Of a stretch of DNA of 64,000 bases, positions 53,204 through 63,110 are shown piece by piece (the first letter of the stretch is position 1; every line of letters starts with the position of its first letter). Below the pieces are notes generated by a model. The model ran no database searches. It saw nothing but the letters and a program-made list of their open reading frames with translations, and had not been told where the DNA came from. Both the position numbers and the translations under genes were made by a program. This DNA comes from Bondarzewia mesenterica (taxonomy: Eukaryota > Basidiomycota > Agaricomycetes > Russulales > Bondarzewiaceae). The stretch covers positions 1 to 64,000 of the forward strand of contig SGPL01000049.1 of assembly GCA_004802705.1 (NCBI GenBank), read 5' to 3'.

Positions 53204-54731
53204 ATGTGTGCGAATGAGGTTGTAAGTTGCTTTTTCTTCTTTCATTGGCACTCGCTAACTATTGGAACACAGACATTGATCATTGATGATCAGAGAAAGG
53301 CATCCATTGAAGGTGTCCCCATCCACGTCCCTTGCCTCACCATCAGTGTGGCCACCAAGCTCAAACTCACTCTGCGAGGCCAGCGGGACATCATCTATGA
53401 GACGATCTGGTCAGATGACTCACGTGTGCTGGGGAGCAACCAATACAATAGGCGGGCGATAATACCAGAGCTGATGAAAGACCTGGGTGGTTTGCGGTAG
53501 TGAGCAGGTACGCCACTCATTACTTTCTATCTACTTTACATTGACAAGATCATAGCTCATCTAGCACCCATCCTTGTATCCCCCCTCCCCTTCACTACTG
53601 ACCTGCCTGAGATAAAGGTTGATCCTGTGCCATTGGGAGTCAGCCAGTCATCTGCTACTAAAGTCACTGAGGTGAAGCCATGGGGTATCTGGCAAGCTGA
53701 AGGAGAAGGGGCATTAAAGAAGTCGGCGGTGAGATAGGTGGGTGGAGGGAGGTCTAGCGAGGAGAGCATGGTGATAGCAGTAGACAAGGAGACAGAGGTG
53801 GTGAAGGAGATAGTGGACAAAGGGAAGAGGAAGGTGGTTGCGGGTAGGGAGGCAGTAACAGCAGTGGTGGGGATGAAGTGGCGGCGGATACAGTTGGTGA
53901 AGAGTTCAGAGATAGTGAGGACAACGGAGGAGGAGGAGGCCCCACTGAGAAAAAAGATGAGTGCAACAAGGCAATGGGCGAGCACAGATATTAACCAAAT
54001 GCAGAAGGTGGTGATCCAGTCGCCACTGGCATCAAGGTAGCCGGTGAGCATAGTGAGGCAGGTGAGACCTGCTCGGCGAGATGAGGATGAGAATGAGGAG
54101 GATAAGGACGAGGATGAGGACGAGGACGAGGAGGACGAGTTGGCCCTGGTGAAGAGGAAGGTGAGTGAGCTCAACCCATCACCACACGCACCCACTAACT
54201 CAATACAAAAGGAGGTTGCCAAGGAGGCACCGAGAGGATGGGCACCGAGCAAGGTAAAAAAGGGTGAGACCTGCTTGCTGAGATGAGGACGAGGATGACA
54301 TTGACCTCTCAGGCCCCTGTGCCAGGTGCACACAGTTGAAGTGGAAGTGCCACTTCACCATGCACACGATGTGTGAGGCGTGCCACAGAAGCAAGGTGAA
54401 GTGTTTAAAGTCAGTCGCCCAGTTGCCACAGGCAAGGGAGGAGGGAAGGCATTCTGCCCCATCATCAGTCGCTGATGCAGCCACTGCTGTTGTCCCTTCA
54501 TCACTGGAGGCTGGATCGAGCCACTCCTGCTGACAGAGCATGCAGGCTGTGAAGATCACCATGCCACTGACTGTGCCACTGACCATGCTAGTAACATACA
54601 AGGTGGTCATCCGTGAGTGGCATGGGCATCCCATGCACAAGAAGAGATCAACATCGGGAGCACCGCTGTCATTGTGGATGTTGGCAAAGTCAATGAAGGG
54701 TAAGTCACTTACTGCTCATTTGTTTTGTTGA
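53204..54731 (+). pseudogene. Broken gene with a Zn2Cys6-like cysteine cluster
   Basis: One plus-strand frame runs from about 53204 to 54286, interrupted by stops near 53498, 53735 and 54038. It encodes a low-complexity charged protein with a Glu/Asp run at 54085-54140. In another frame, from 54288, six cysteines are spaced C-X2-C-X6-C-X7-C-X2-C-X6-C (CARC...CEACHRSKVKC, about 54310-54410). That is the spacing of the fungal Zn2Cys6 binuclear cluster. The frame continues with a stop near 54533 to about 54731. A duplicated phrase (GTGAGACCTGCT at 54062 and 54264) may explain the frame break. Expanded families with this layout occur in Agaricomycetes. Splicing could rescue some breaks (a GTACGC...ATAG intron at about 53507-53556 is possible), but three stops remain. 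Role unknown. Confidence 0.5.
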
Positions 54732-54954
54732 CAATGCTAATAGATTTGAGCAATAGAGGTTGTAATCCTCACTCAGGGATTCACCTGGCTGGCTCAGTTG
54801 GTGACAAGGTCGCTGAGGGATGACAGGATAGAGGTAGATCTAGCCACCTTTGATGTATCCATCTCTACTGTCCCCTCTGCCCCCACTATCCCTTCCACCC
54901 CCTCCACCATCTGCCCAGCCTCTTCCCCTCATCGCTCCTCTTCCTGAGCAGCCC

Positions 54955-56357
54955 ATGATGTGGAGACCCATATCGACTGGCGGCAGTGTCCCGCAAGAGA
55001 AGAAAGAAATGAGTCCAGAAGAGAAACGAGAGGTCTGGATGGAACGGATCAAGTGCGTTCGCTCGTCATCTCCGCTCCCCATCACTCAACCTCTTGTGTC
55101 ACAGACTCTTGTCCGACGCCTGTCCGAACGCATGCAACAAACACACCTCGAACACGACATCTCCAACTGCCGTCGCCTCATCCAGTCCTCCGCCTTTCCC
55201 TCCCTCCCCGACGAAGACAAATCAGCCCTCCAAACCCAACTCGACGACGCCCAGGTCCAATGCGAAGAAAAGAAAAAATCCCTCTCGTCCCTCGTCACCC
55301 GCCTCATGGACACCGGATTCTGGCCCATCCTCCCCCCGTACGACGTCCCCGCCTTTGACGAAAAATACAACGACATGAAAGCATCCCTCGGCCAAGTCGG
55401 CACCAGCATCTCCCAACTCCAAGAGAACATCGCCACGGTCACCCTCCAACACCTCAAACGACGAGGCGCAGCGGGCCTCGCCCCAGACGCCCAACACGCC
55501 CTCGGTCTCCCCGCCCACCACACCGACCCCTCCGAGATGGACGACGGCCTCGACGGCCTCCTCGACCGCATCCGCACCGTCGACCACCGCATCGCCGTCC
55601 TCGAAAACGACCTCACCCAGCACGCCCGCGACATGTCCAACGAGTTCGACAACCAGCTCGACGCCAAGGTCGACGAACTCCTCTCCGACCCCCACATCCT
55701 CGCCCAGGCCGACGCCGCCGTCTCCCCGCGCGTCCAACAGGCCCTCGACAAAGTCTCCAGGGACCTCACCAGCGTCGGCACCGACATCCAGGAACTCGCG
55801 GGCGAGGTCGCCGCCCTCATCCAACTCTCGGGCGACATGGCGCGGGACAACGACAGGCTGAAAAAGCAGCACCAGGAAGCCGAACGGCGGCTCGCAGAGG
55901 TACCGTCCCTCATCTCTCTCCCCTCATCTCACGCGCTGACCTCCCCCTCCCTTTCCAGCTCGAGCAAGACGCCAAAGCCCGCTCCGAAGCCATCGCCCAG
56001 CTCACCCAACAGCACGCCACGTTCAAGTACGCCCTCGCCCAACACCTCAAGCGTCCGCCCCCGCCCGTACCCCAACCGCCCCCCCTCGACCTCGTCTTCC
56101 GCGCCATCGAACAGCCCACCATTGAGCTCGTCCGCGAGACCATGAAGCCGCTCTTGTTGGACCTCCGGCAGTCCATCGAGCGGCTCTTTCAGGCTCAGGA
56201 GCAGGACCTGTACAGCGTCGTGTGGCCGAAGCTCGTCGACAGCATGAAGATGACGGAGTTGATCATCGCGTGGATCGATAGAGAGGATCACCAGGGTTTG
56301 GAAGAGATCCGGTCGCAAGAGGCTCCTTCCGCGACTCGCCCCGCGCCCGTTCCGTAG
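54955..56357 (+). CDS. Predicted coiled-coil protein (447 aa, two exons)
   Basis: The model is join(54955..55899,55959..56357). The 59-nt intron (GTACCG...TTTCCAG, with CTGAC branch-like sequence) is phase 0 and joins the frames cleanly through to TAG at 56355. The protein is hydrophilic and mostly helical. A short N-terminal SPEEKREVWMERIK-type helix leads to long heptad-rich segments at about residues 65-165 and 190-330, ending in KKQHQEAERRLAE across the splice. A proline-rich linker (RPPPPVPQPP) and a C-terminal helical domain follow. No catalytic motif or membrane segment is seen. The start is uncertain: an upstream in-frame ATG lies at 54853, a possible 3' splice site (CCTGAGCAG) lies just before 54955, and a possible GTGCGT...CACAG intron at 55053-55104 would change the N-terminus. 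GC-rich third positions set it apart from the repeats to its left. I do not recognise the family. Confidence 0.75.
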
Positions 56358-56458
56358 GATAACACTGTGTTGTCATTGTACCATTTCTTTCACTCTCTTG
56401 TATCTACCCTGTATGTGTTCACAGATTGTTATAACATTCAATTGCTCAGTGACGCGCG

Positions 56459-56465
56459 AAAAAAA
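56459..56465 (-). terminator. Pol III oligo-T terminator of the tRNA
   Basis: Seven consecutive T on the minus strand begin directly after the discriminator base of the tRNA, as expected for RNA polymerase III termination. Confidence 0.75.
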
Positions 56466-56554
56466 TGGACCTTCCGAGAATCGAACTCGGGACCCTTGCA
56501 TGCAGACAGGTTAACCTCATAAGTACAAAGCTCTACCGATTGAGCTAAAGGTCC
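56466..56554 (-). tRNA. tRNA-Ile(UAU) with a 16-nt intron
   Basis: The minus strand folds as a full tRNA: acceptor GGACCTT/AAGGTCC with discriminator A, D arm GCTC-AATCGGTA-GAGC, T arm CCGAG-TTCGATT-CTCGG, and anticodon stem TTGTA/TGCAA. The anticodon loop starts CTTATG, giving anticodon UAU (Ile), and 16 extra bases sit at the canonical 37/38 intron position. The loop context resembles yeast tRNA-Ile(UAU), which also has an intron. Position 37 reads G, where A is normal for this isoacceptor; the exact intron boundary could be shifted. Both internal promoter boxes are present. Confidence 0.85.
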
Positions 56555-56814
56555 TGGAGAATATTGATGATTTGTAATTCTATGTATCGATTATCATCAA
56601 AGACTAAGCCGATCAAATGTGAGGACATGGAATGTTGAACGATCGAGCGAATATGCGGCAGAAAGCACAGCAAATCCAGATGAAAGTAACAGTACGATAA
56701 ACCGGCTCCCCGTCCAATCCATAATTGCATGGTATTCAGTACACCGATTGAAGAGTCCAGACGGTAACTGAGAGTTATCCCAAGAGAAAATAGACATAGT
56801 CCCGTGGGTGCCGT

Positions 56815-58031
56815 TCAACTTGATTTCTCCACATCCACAGGCCGAACGTCGACGTCTGCTTGAATTTCCTTCTGGTCCGCGCCCGAGTGCGAGTGGACTG
56901 TGGGCACGGCCCCGAGCGCAGAGCCCGTCTCCGCGTAGTCTTCCAGCGTCTCCCGCCGCCACGCTTCTTCCTCCTCCCTCAGCCCACCGGGAAAGAAGAC
57001 GGGGAGGAGCGACAGCCCGACGTGGCGCTCCAAGCTCTCCGCCGCCTTCAGCGCCTGGAACACCTTCTCGCGATAGATGACGCGCTCGTCGACGAGATGG
57101 ACGCCGAGCGCGCCTGGGCTGCGTCTCGCGCCCGCCGCGACGAGGTTCTGCACCATGCCCAACGCGCCTATCGCGAGCAGATACCACGCGTCGCTGTGCG
57201 CGCCTGCTACGATGAGCAGGTGCACGATCCACAAGACCGCGAGCGCGGAGGTGAGGAAGACGGTGTACCGCGAGCGCACGTCGCGTCCCGCGGCGAGGTC
57301 CTCGAATTTCATCCTCCCGTGCTCGTTCACGATCACGATGACGTTCTTGCTCCCGTTTCCCTGCGTCAGGCAAACGACTTCCCCCTTCCCCTCGCGCGCG
57401 GCGACCACCTGCGAGAGGCCCACTTCTCCGCATGCCATTGGGGAAACGCACCCCCCGCGAGGGCGAGCACGGTCCCACTCAAGGTCAGGAGGAGGATGAC
57501 CCAATTGTCGTGCAGAGCTCCAGGTATGACGGCAATGGCAGCCTGCACGACCATGACGCCCACTCCACTGTAATAGACCCAGTCGCGGTCTGGCACGCCC
57601 ATGGGCTTCGTGCAGGAGGTTCGGTACAACGACACGGTGAGTCCGCGCTCTTCCTCCTCGTGCCGCGGCCTGTGATCGCGGACGAGCCGCGCGAGCACCC
57701 ACGATTGGACTGTGCGAGTGTATCCATTTTTGGCATTGACGAGCACGGAATAGCCTTCCGCGGCAGGCATGAGGCGGCCGTCTCCCACTGCGGAACAAAC
57801 AGCATTCAGGGAATACGCGACCCAACCAAAGGAGAATGCCACAGGGGTAAAGGAAAACCGGCCCGAGCCGGCGAGCTGGGCAACAGCACGCTGCACGATG
57901 TCGCCGCCGATAATCATCAGGATGGAAAGGATATCACTGGGATTTTGCCATTGAGCCTTCACGGGTGAGAACTGGTTTTCGAGTATGACAGAGGGACCGG
58001 GTTGGGAGGGAATGAACGAAGTCGGAGGCAT
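56815..58031 (-). CDS. Fungal six-pass membrane protein, frameshifted
   Basis: The start ATG is at 58031 and the frame is open to about 57425 (roughly 204 residues). Hydrophobic segments lie at about 33-53, 60-82, 151-173 and 176-196, ending GGAFPQWHAEKW. The continuation (GEVVCLTQGNGSKNVIVIVN, then helices YTVFLTSALAVLWIVHLLIV and WYLLAIGALGMVQNL) lies in another frame from about 57400 to TGA at 56815. The PQW...EK and LT.GNGS blocks fit a hypothetical Agaricomycete membrane protein family as I recall it. The total is 1217 nt, so the two frames need a net -2 or +1 correction near 57395-57430, where the sequence has G runs. A 74-nt GT-AG intron ending AAG would also restore frame, but would remove the PQWHAEK block. 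It is either a sequencing error or a real mutation. Function unknown; probably a plasma-membrane or vacuolar protein. Confidence 0.7.
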
Positions 58032-58381
58032 GGGGGGCGAAGCGTGATTGATCAGGGGGAAACGGTACTTGGACTACAGTTCTTATTAGTCCGACCTCAT
58101 AGGCGTCAAAACTCGCTTGACCGTCCTCACGTCAACGGTGAGTAACATGAGAAGAATACTGTCATGTACTCACATATATTTTCAGTTACTGTGTTGCCAA
58201 AAAGACTTTGCTGATTTCGTACACGCACAATCGCACACTTGGTAATATCGGGTCTTGGCGATGACACAAAAGTCTAGTTCATGTCCCTATCATGCATCTG
58301 CCCATTCAAAGGCATCGCGAGATTAATGGCCGATAGTGAAACGCCTTGGAGCGAATGAAAGTGCTCACACCAACATCAACA
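58032..58381. other. Intergenic interval
   Basis: About 350 bp between the start of the membrane protein gene and the end of the HET gene. It should hold the promoter of the former and the 3' end of the latter, but no box is clear enough to name. Confidence 0.5.
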
Positions 58382-59845
58382 TCAATCCCGCAGTTCAAGT
58401 TGTCTACCCGTCCCCTCACCAGATCTAATTCCCAGAAACACGCCAGGAACATACGCCTTCCTTCCTGCCTCCATGACGACTGCTAATCCTGGAGCACCAA
58501 AAGTCCATGTGACGACCGTCGAAATCCAAACTTCGATATCAGATATTGTCGAAACCGGATACTGAGGGAAGAAGAAGCCCTCCATGAAGATCAAAGGTTG
58601 CTCGCAGCCTGTGAAACCAATCTGTTTGAGATGCACCAGCAGCCGCTTTGCCACCGCAGCATCAGTAAGGCGCTCATTCCAGGTGAAGCCAAACCGTCGG
58701 ATAATCCACGACAGCAGGCTCTGTGAAACAAGTGGCTCAGGGGGAATCCAGAACCGCCTCAGGACCTCCTGCCTGGCTTCGTCGCCCAGGGAGGAAGACC
58801 TGTTAAGCTGGTACATATCTTGCAGCGTAACCCCGTTTGCGTGTCGCTGTCCGTGCTGGCTGTCGCCCCAAGTATGCCAAGATAAGACTGGACGAAGGAT
58901 CGTGGGAGCGGGGCGCCATTCGAAGCCTGGACGGCTGTCTCGCGGAGCAGACGAGAAGATGAAGGAAAAGTCGCCCTTCGTCTCGCAGACCTTCATGAAA
59001 GACTCTGCGAGGGTCTCGATGGTGGGATTGGAGGTGCGTTGCGACGCCTCACCCGTGATGGTCCCGATCAATGAGTAGAAGTAGTTGGCTTGCTCACGCC
59101 ATTCTCTCCTGTACATGCCTGACATCGCTTGGAAAACCGACCGATCGCACCATGCAGCCACCCTCCAGTCCGCTATCAGGTCCTCGAAAGCATCAAGGTA
59201 TGGATAGCGCTCGCGAATGTCAAATGCGTTGAGACCGTTGGCGCGGCAGAAAGACGTGAGGTAGTACCCGAGGGCGTTGAGGAATGATGTCCCCTCTATG
59301 GGTTGGCTGCCCATACCTTCGGCCGTGATCGATAGATTTGTACCGTTTACCACCTCCTGATATGTCCAAACACTTTTGATCCACTCATCCTGTTCCAAGA
59401 TACGGAGGAATGTGTCAGGGAAATCCTGGGTTTTCTTGACCTCCGTTCGAATGATCCCATCGATGGCACTCCAAGACGTATCAGATAGCACCACCACGAC
59501 CTGCGCCGCGCGAGCGTAAATGTACCCCATGCTCTCCAGTGTCGCTCGCTTGCGTGCTTTGTCGATGGGAATGCAGAATGCATCGATCCAGAAGGCGGTG
59601 AGGTCGCGGTTGCGCATGGCGGCAGTGAGCGCGGGAAGGGTGTGATCAGACATTTCGACATTGGGATAGAACGGGTTTTTGAGTCGCCCTAATCCCCAGA
59701 CATAAGAGATGCAACTATACGCGGGGATATCGCTGCCTTCCGAGCCAACATCCAGAGGCTCAGTCAAACACCATCGCCTACCGTCCAGAACAATGGAAGG
59801 GCGGACAGAATGGGCAGGTGCCTCTACCAAAAGACGGAATTCCAT
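58382..59845 (-). CDS. HET domain protein (487 aa, single exon)
   Basis: HET domains mark fungal proteins tied to heterokaryon incompatibility and regulated cell death. The three hallmark blocks are visible: AYSCISYVWG (residues 42-51), TAFWIDAFCIPID (83-95) and the KRATLESMGYIYARAAQVVV block (99-118). About 360 further residues lack repeats (no WD40, NACHT or ankyrin), so this is a stand-alone HET protein. The frame is open upstream to an ATG at 59974. I chose 59845 because a TATATAAA box at 59983-59990 places transcription initiation near 59955, downstream of the first ATG. With the longer start the protein would have 530 residues. The second block reads WIDAFCIPID, close to the family's usual WIDAICINQ. 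The frame is intact. No partner gene is recognisable nearby. Confidence 0.85.
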   Translation of the reverse strand: MEFRLLVEAPAHSVRPSIVLDGRRWCLTEPLDVGSEGSDIPAYSCISYVWGLGRLKNPFYPNVEMSDHTLPALTAAMRNRDLTAFWIDAFCIPIDKARKRATLESMGYIYARAAQVVVVLSDTSWSAIDGIIRTEVKKTQDFPDTFLRILEQDEWIKSVWTYQEVVNGTNLSITAEGMGSQPIEGTSFLNALGYYLTSFCRANGLNAFDIRERYPYLDAFEDLIADWRVAAWCDRSVFQAMSGMYRREWREQANYFYSLIGTITGEASQRTSNPTIETLAESFMKVCETKGDFSFIFSSAPRDSRPGFEWRPAPTILRPVLSWHTWGDSQHGQRHANGVTLQDMYQLNRSSSLGDEARQEVLRRFWIPPEPLVSQSLLSWIIRRFGFTWNERLTDAAVAKRLLVHLKQIGFTGCEQPLIFMEGFFFPQYPVSTISDIEVWISTVVTWTFGAPGLAVVMEAGRKAYVPGVFLGIRSGEGTGRQLELRD

Positions 59846-59982
59846 GGATCGGAAGCTGGAAGAAAAGATGATCTTTTCCAGCTTGATGCAATTATGATGT
59901 GCGAGGAATGCCAGACTGACCTTCCGTCGTACGCACTGGCAGGTCGAAAGATTGATGGAGTGAGAGCTGTGCATGAACCAGG

Positions 59983-59990
59983 TTTATATA
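59983..59990 (-). promoter_or_regulatory. TATA box of the HET gene
   Basis: TATATAAA on the minus strand lies 138 nt upstream of the chosen ATG at 59845. It sits too close to the ATG at 59974 for that codon to lie in the mRNA. Confidence 0.5.
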
Positions 59991-60536
59991 GATGAACACC
60001 GCCGTTGCAAATAATTCAATCACACTCACTTTCGACAGGCGTGTATTGCAGTCAGTCAACGACGTAAATGCACAGACCTGATGGATTTTCTGTATGAGCG
60101 TCAATCTGCCACGCATGATTCTCATTCATCCGTCCCGCGACCACGGTAACCTATTGACCATGAACACATGGACAGCAGCCATATCAAGTCTGTACTATTC
60201 AACTTGTACCATCTAGGAGCATCCTAGACATGGAATCGCGCAACACAGAGACGAGTCAGAATATGGCAGACGCTGGAAGACGAGCGTTACTGAAGGGAGA
60301 CAAGTATGTCCGGATTTGGTATGTCACGGTACTTGGGTCCCATTGGCAATTGTGGTATAAGTAACAAGATGAAAAAAACACCAGTGACAACGTATAGCCT
60401 GTAGGAGACAATCTCTAAGCATACAAATCAATCCAAGCCGAAGCTACCTGTCTTCGACTAGCCCGATATAAACCACAATCTATCCGCTCTACTACACACC
60501 ACGATTGGCATCGTGCACAGCATATAGCCAACAATT
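59991..60536. other. Intergenic interval
   Basis: Nothing firm was seen. A 44-codon plus-strand frame starts with ATG at 60231 (MESRNTETSQNMADAG) but has no recognisable domain, and no downstream exon could be found. Confidence 0.5.
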
Positions 60537-61541
60537 TTAAACCTGAGTCGATAAGACCTCTTCCCGGACACCAGTGGGCAAGAGATGAAGGAAGCGAGTG
60601 CCGACTCTGGTCGCCTGCTCTTCCGAGTGCGTAATCCAGACGATCGCCTTGAGCGGCGACTCGGGGGACTTGACTTCTTCAATCAGTGTCCTCTCGACCT
60701 TGTCGGAAGTGGTTGCGTCCAGGGCAGATGTTGGCTCTATACGATCAAGAATGCGGACAGGATCAGAGACTCAAGTTTATGCGGCGCAACATAGCAGTAG
60801 ACAGAGATTAGGGACAACGGCACATACCGTCGAGCAACAATATTGCGCTGCCCAGGCCAAAGCCAATCGCAAGCGCGATACGCTGAGCTTCTCCACCGCT
60901 CAGCGTGTTCCACGCGCGATCCCACATCTCCTCCTCGACGCCCCAAGATGACGCGATATCTATCGCACGATGCAGGTCTACGGAGCTTGTCCCATGGCGT
61001 GATTGAAAGGTAGAGATGGTAGAGAGGAATTCGCGTGGGGTACTGGGAAGGAGTGACGGCCGCTGGGGGACGTACTGGACGTGCGTACGATATGCTGGGA
61101 CACCTGCACCAGCGCGATGTTGGTCCGTTAGCATAAGCGTCGGCTAACGCCCGCATTCATTGGTTTTCTGCATAATGTGGGAGAATAACACACCATAAGC
61201 CTTGGGGGTCCTGAGTTGGATCCCAACCACGTTAAATACGCCTCCAGATCGACAAGTGTAGTGGAGAATGCCAACTCACTTTCCTCTAAATTCTATAGAC
61301 CCATGGTATAGATTCAAGTGGGCAAGGCATTTCAAGAGCGTCGTCTTGCTTCAAGTTTGCTGCAGTCAGCCACACAGACCGGTGCCCGGAGTCAGTACAG
61401 TCGCACTCACCCAACGCCGCTACGAGCGCGCAAAACAACGATATCACCCTCATTCACATCAAAGTCAACGTTGGCGAAAATATGGTCGCCTTCAGGCCGT
61501 GCGCAGGAGACGTTCTTCACGGTAAGCAATGGGGTCGTCAT
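60537..61541 (-). CDS. ABC-type ATPase, stand-alone nucleotide-binding protein (230 aa, five exons)
   Basis: The model is complement(join(60537..60736,60828..61103,61194..61210,61280..61348,61411..61541)). All four introns (91, 90, 69 and 62 nt) have GT-AG ends with GTATGT, GTGTGT or GTGAGT donors, and the 693 nt keep frame to TAA. The complete ABC motif set is present: Walker A ARSGVGKTT (39-47, first Gly replaced by Ala), Q-loop Q86 in YVPQRPS, signature LSGGEAQ (140-146), Walker B and D-loop AILLLDEPTSALD (159-171) and H-loop H201. There is no membrane domain, so it must work with a separate permease or be soluble. Overall size and layout recall bacterial YbbL/FetA and plant STAR1 ATPases, but this is only a resemblance. 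Exon 3 is a 17-nt microexon. The ATG at 61541 has GCC before it; 17 more codons upstream lead only to GTG. Confidence 0.85.
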
Positions 61542-61719
61542 GGCGGTTGGTACCGTGACGTGACGTTCCCGTGACGGATCCGTTTGTGCCACTGTCTTTT
61601 AGAGCGGGCCGCAGAGTGGCCGCAGCTGAGCGCTGAGGCTCCGCAGCCACACTTTCAATCAAGCTTGCTCTCAAGGCTGTAGAGTCTATATTACTTGCAC
61701 ATACTTGCCGCCTCTGGAT
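61542..61719. promoter_or_regulatory. Divergent promoter interval between the ABC and macro genes
   Basis: Only 178 bp separate the two start codons on opposite strands, so the genes probably share regulatory DNA. A weak TATA-like CTATATTA lies at 61685-61692, about 30 bp upstream of the macro gene ATG; it is too close to be certain. Confidence 0.5.
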
Positions 61720-62489
61720 ATGACTGTCAAGTTTGTGCTATTCGATGTCTCAGCTGACCTCGTCGACGAATGGCGACAGGCTTTTGCAGCCCTCGTGCCC
61801 CAAGAATGCCGGGCTCAAGTCACTATACTCGAAAGTACTCTCCGGGATCTCAAACCTCCCAATACACCTTTCGACTGCATCGTCTCCCCTGCCAACTCCT
61901 TTGGCAGATTTGATGGCGGGTGAGTCTAAGTAGGCGTCGTGGCCACTCGCTTTCTTGCCGATAAATTCTCCTTTCGTCCACCAGCTTTGATCAGATCCTC
62001 TCCGATGTGCTAGCTCCCCCGGACGATCCATCCGCCCTCACGCGCACCGCCCAAGCCGTCATATATCGTCGCTGGCGCGGATTCGCGCCTCCAGGAACAT
62101 GTACACTTATCCCTCTCTCGGATACCTCGTGTGCCGCAAACCCCTTCGCCTGCCGCTTCGTTGCACTCTGTCCCACCATGCGCTTCCCAAGCTCCGTCGC
62201 GTGGCACAAGGAGATCGTGTACAACTGCGTATGGTCTTTACTCGTTGAGGTTGACGAACACAATAATCGGGCAGCCGCGGACCTGCAGCTTTCCCCGATC
62301 GAAACAGTGGTTATGACTGGGCTCGCCACGGGTATCGGTTGCATCTCAGCGAATCAATGCGCCAAGCACACTGCCCTTGCATTTTCCCACTATCATGATG
62401 CGAAGACGAAGCCGGAAAAGTGGTCGGCGATGACCTGGGGTGATATTGAGGAACACCCTCTCAATATACGCTTACCGACAGATTACTAA
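61720..62489 (+). CDS. Macro domain protein (234 aa, two exons)
   Basis: The model is join(61720..61919,61985..62489). The 65-nt intron (GTGAGT...CACCAG) splits a Gly codon in the first ADP-ribose loop, and the frames join exactly to TAA... at 62487-62489. Macro domains bind ADP-ribose and related nucleotides, and some hydrolyse ADP-ribose from proteins. Loop 1 reads IVSPANSFGRFDGGFD (54-69), matching the usual N-x-A-N...GG pattern in the form SPANSFG..DGG. The second loop, MTGLATGIGCISANQCA (177-193), matches the GLGTG..G phosphate-binding segment. The chain consists almost only of this domain. Start at 61720: a longer frame begins only with TTG. It diverges from the ABC gene and converges on the ART-like gene. 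Catalytic activity cannot be judged from sequence. Confidence 0.85.
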
Positions 62490-63110
62490 AATATGTAAGT
62501 CTGTTGTTGTGGAATGAAAAAAGAGCACTGAATTGATCCCAGGTGCCTTCGCCGTCGGACAATTGAAAGCACATGCAAGTCTTCATTTGAAGTCGCTTAT
62601 GTTTATCCCTTCTCTTACCGATAATCCAATATCCGTCACCCCACTGGATTAGCGGTTGTAAACGTCGTCAGGATCACATCTCTTGTAATATTCAAGTTTA
62701 CCACTACTTTTCAAGTCACTTGGTGTGTCGCTTCGATGCTGCAGGTCTGACCTGGCTGTCATGGCGAAGAACATAGAAAACCCTCGAATCTGCATTGCCG
62801 AATGCCAGAATCGCATGCCAGGGGGATTCCCGTCTTCTCCAAATGGATGTGCACGGATTCAAGTTGCGCAACTCATCAACGACTACCGGTCAACGTTCAA
62901 CGCTGTTTAATGTTCCAGCGTTTAACTGTTTATCATGGAAAACATTCAGCCGATCGTCCACGTTATCCAGGCGATCATTGCGACACTAGACTGTGAGTTG
63001 CGGTGTGAATGCAACTCAGCAGTGCTTGCATTACTCATACATGATATTCAAGGCTATGATATGAATCTGTTCCTCTGCTCCAGTTCAAACTGCGAGACCA
63101 GATTCCTCTA
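62490..63110. other. Convergent intergenic interval
   Basis: About 620 bp between the stop codons of the macro and ART-like genes. Open frames of about 60 codons (for example from 62725) overlap each other in all three frames and carry no domain; I see no supported gene here. Confidence 0.5.

Noticed and set aside
53557..54333. 258-codon minus-strand frame rich in serine
   Set aside because: It is the complement of the acidic low-complexity region of the plus-strand Zn2Cys6-like pseudogene; the serine runs are complements of GAG/GAC-type codons.
55086..55913. Long minus-strand open frames opposite the coiled-coil gene
   Set aside because: They are arginine/serine- or glycine/valine-rich shadows of GC-rich coding sequence on the plus strand. 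The plus frame has coherent heptads and a clean intron.
56860..57573. 237-codon plus-strand frame over the membrane protein gene
   Set aside because: The minus strand encodes hydrophobic helices and family-like blocks. The plus frame is an Arg/Ala-rich mirror with no domain.
60231..60365. 44-codon gene starting at 60231
   Set aside because: No domain, no downstream exon found, and no context beyond a plausible ATG; left only as a note.
61411..61592. Longer N-terminus for the ABC ATPase from 61592
   Set aside because: The codon at 61592 is GTG, not ATG. The first ATG is at 61541, in good context and directly before the domain start.
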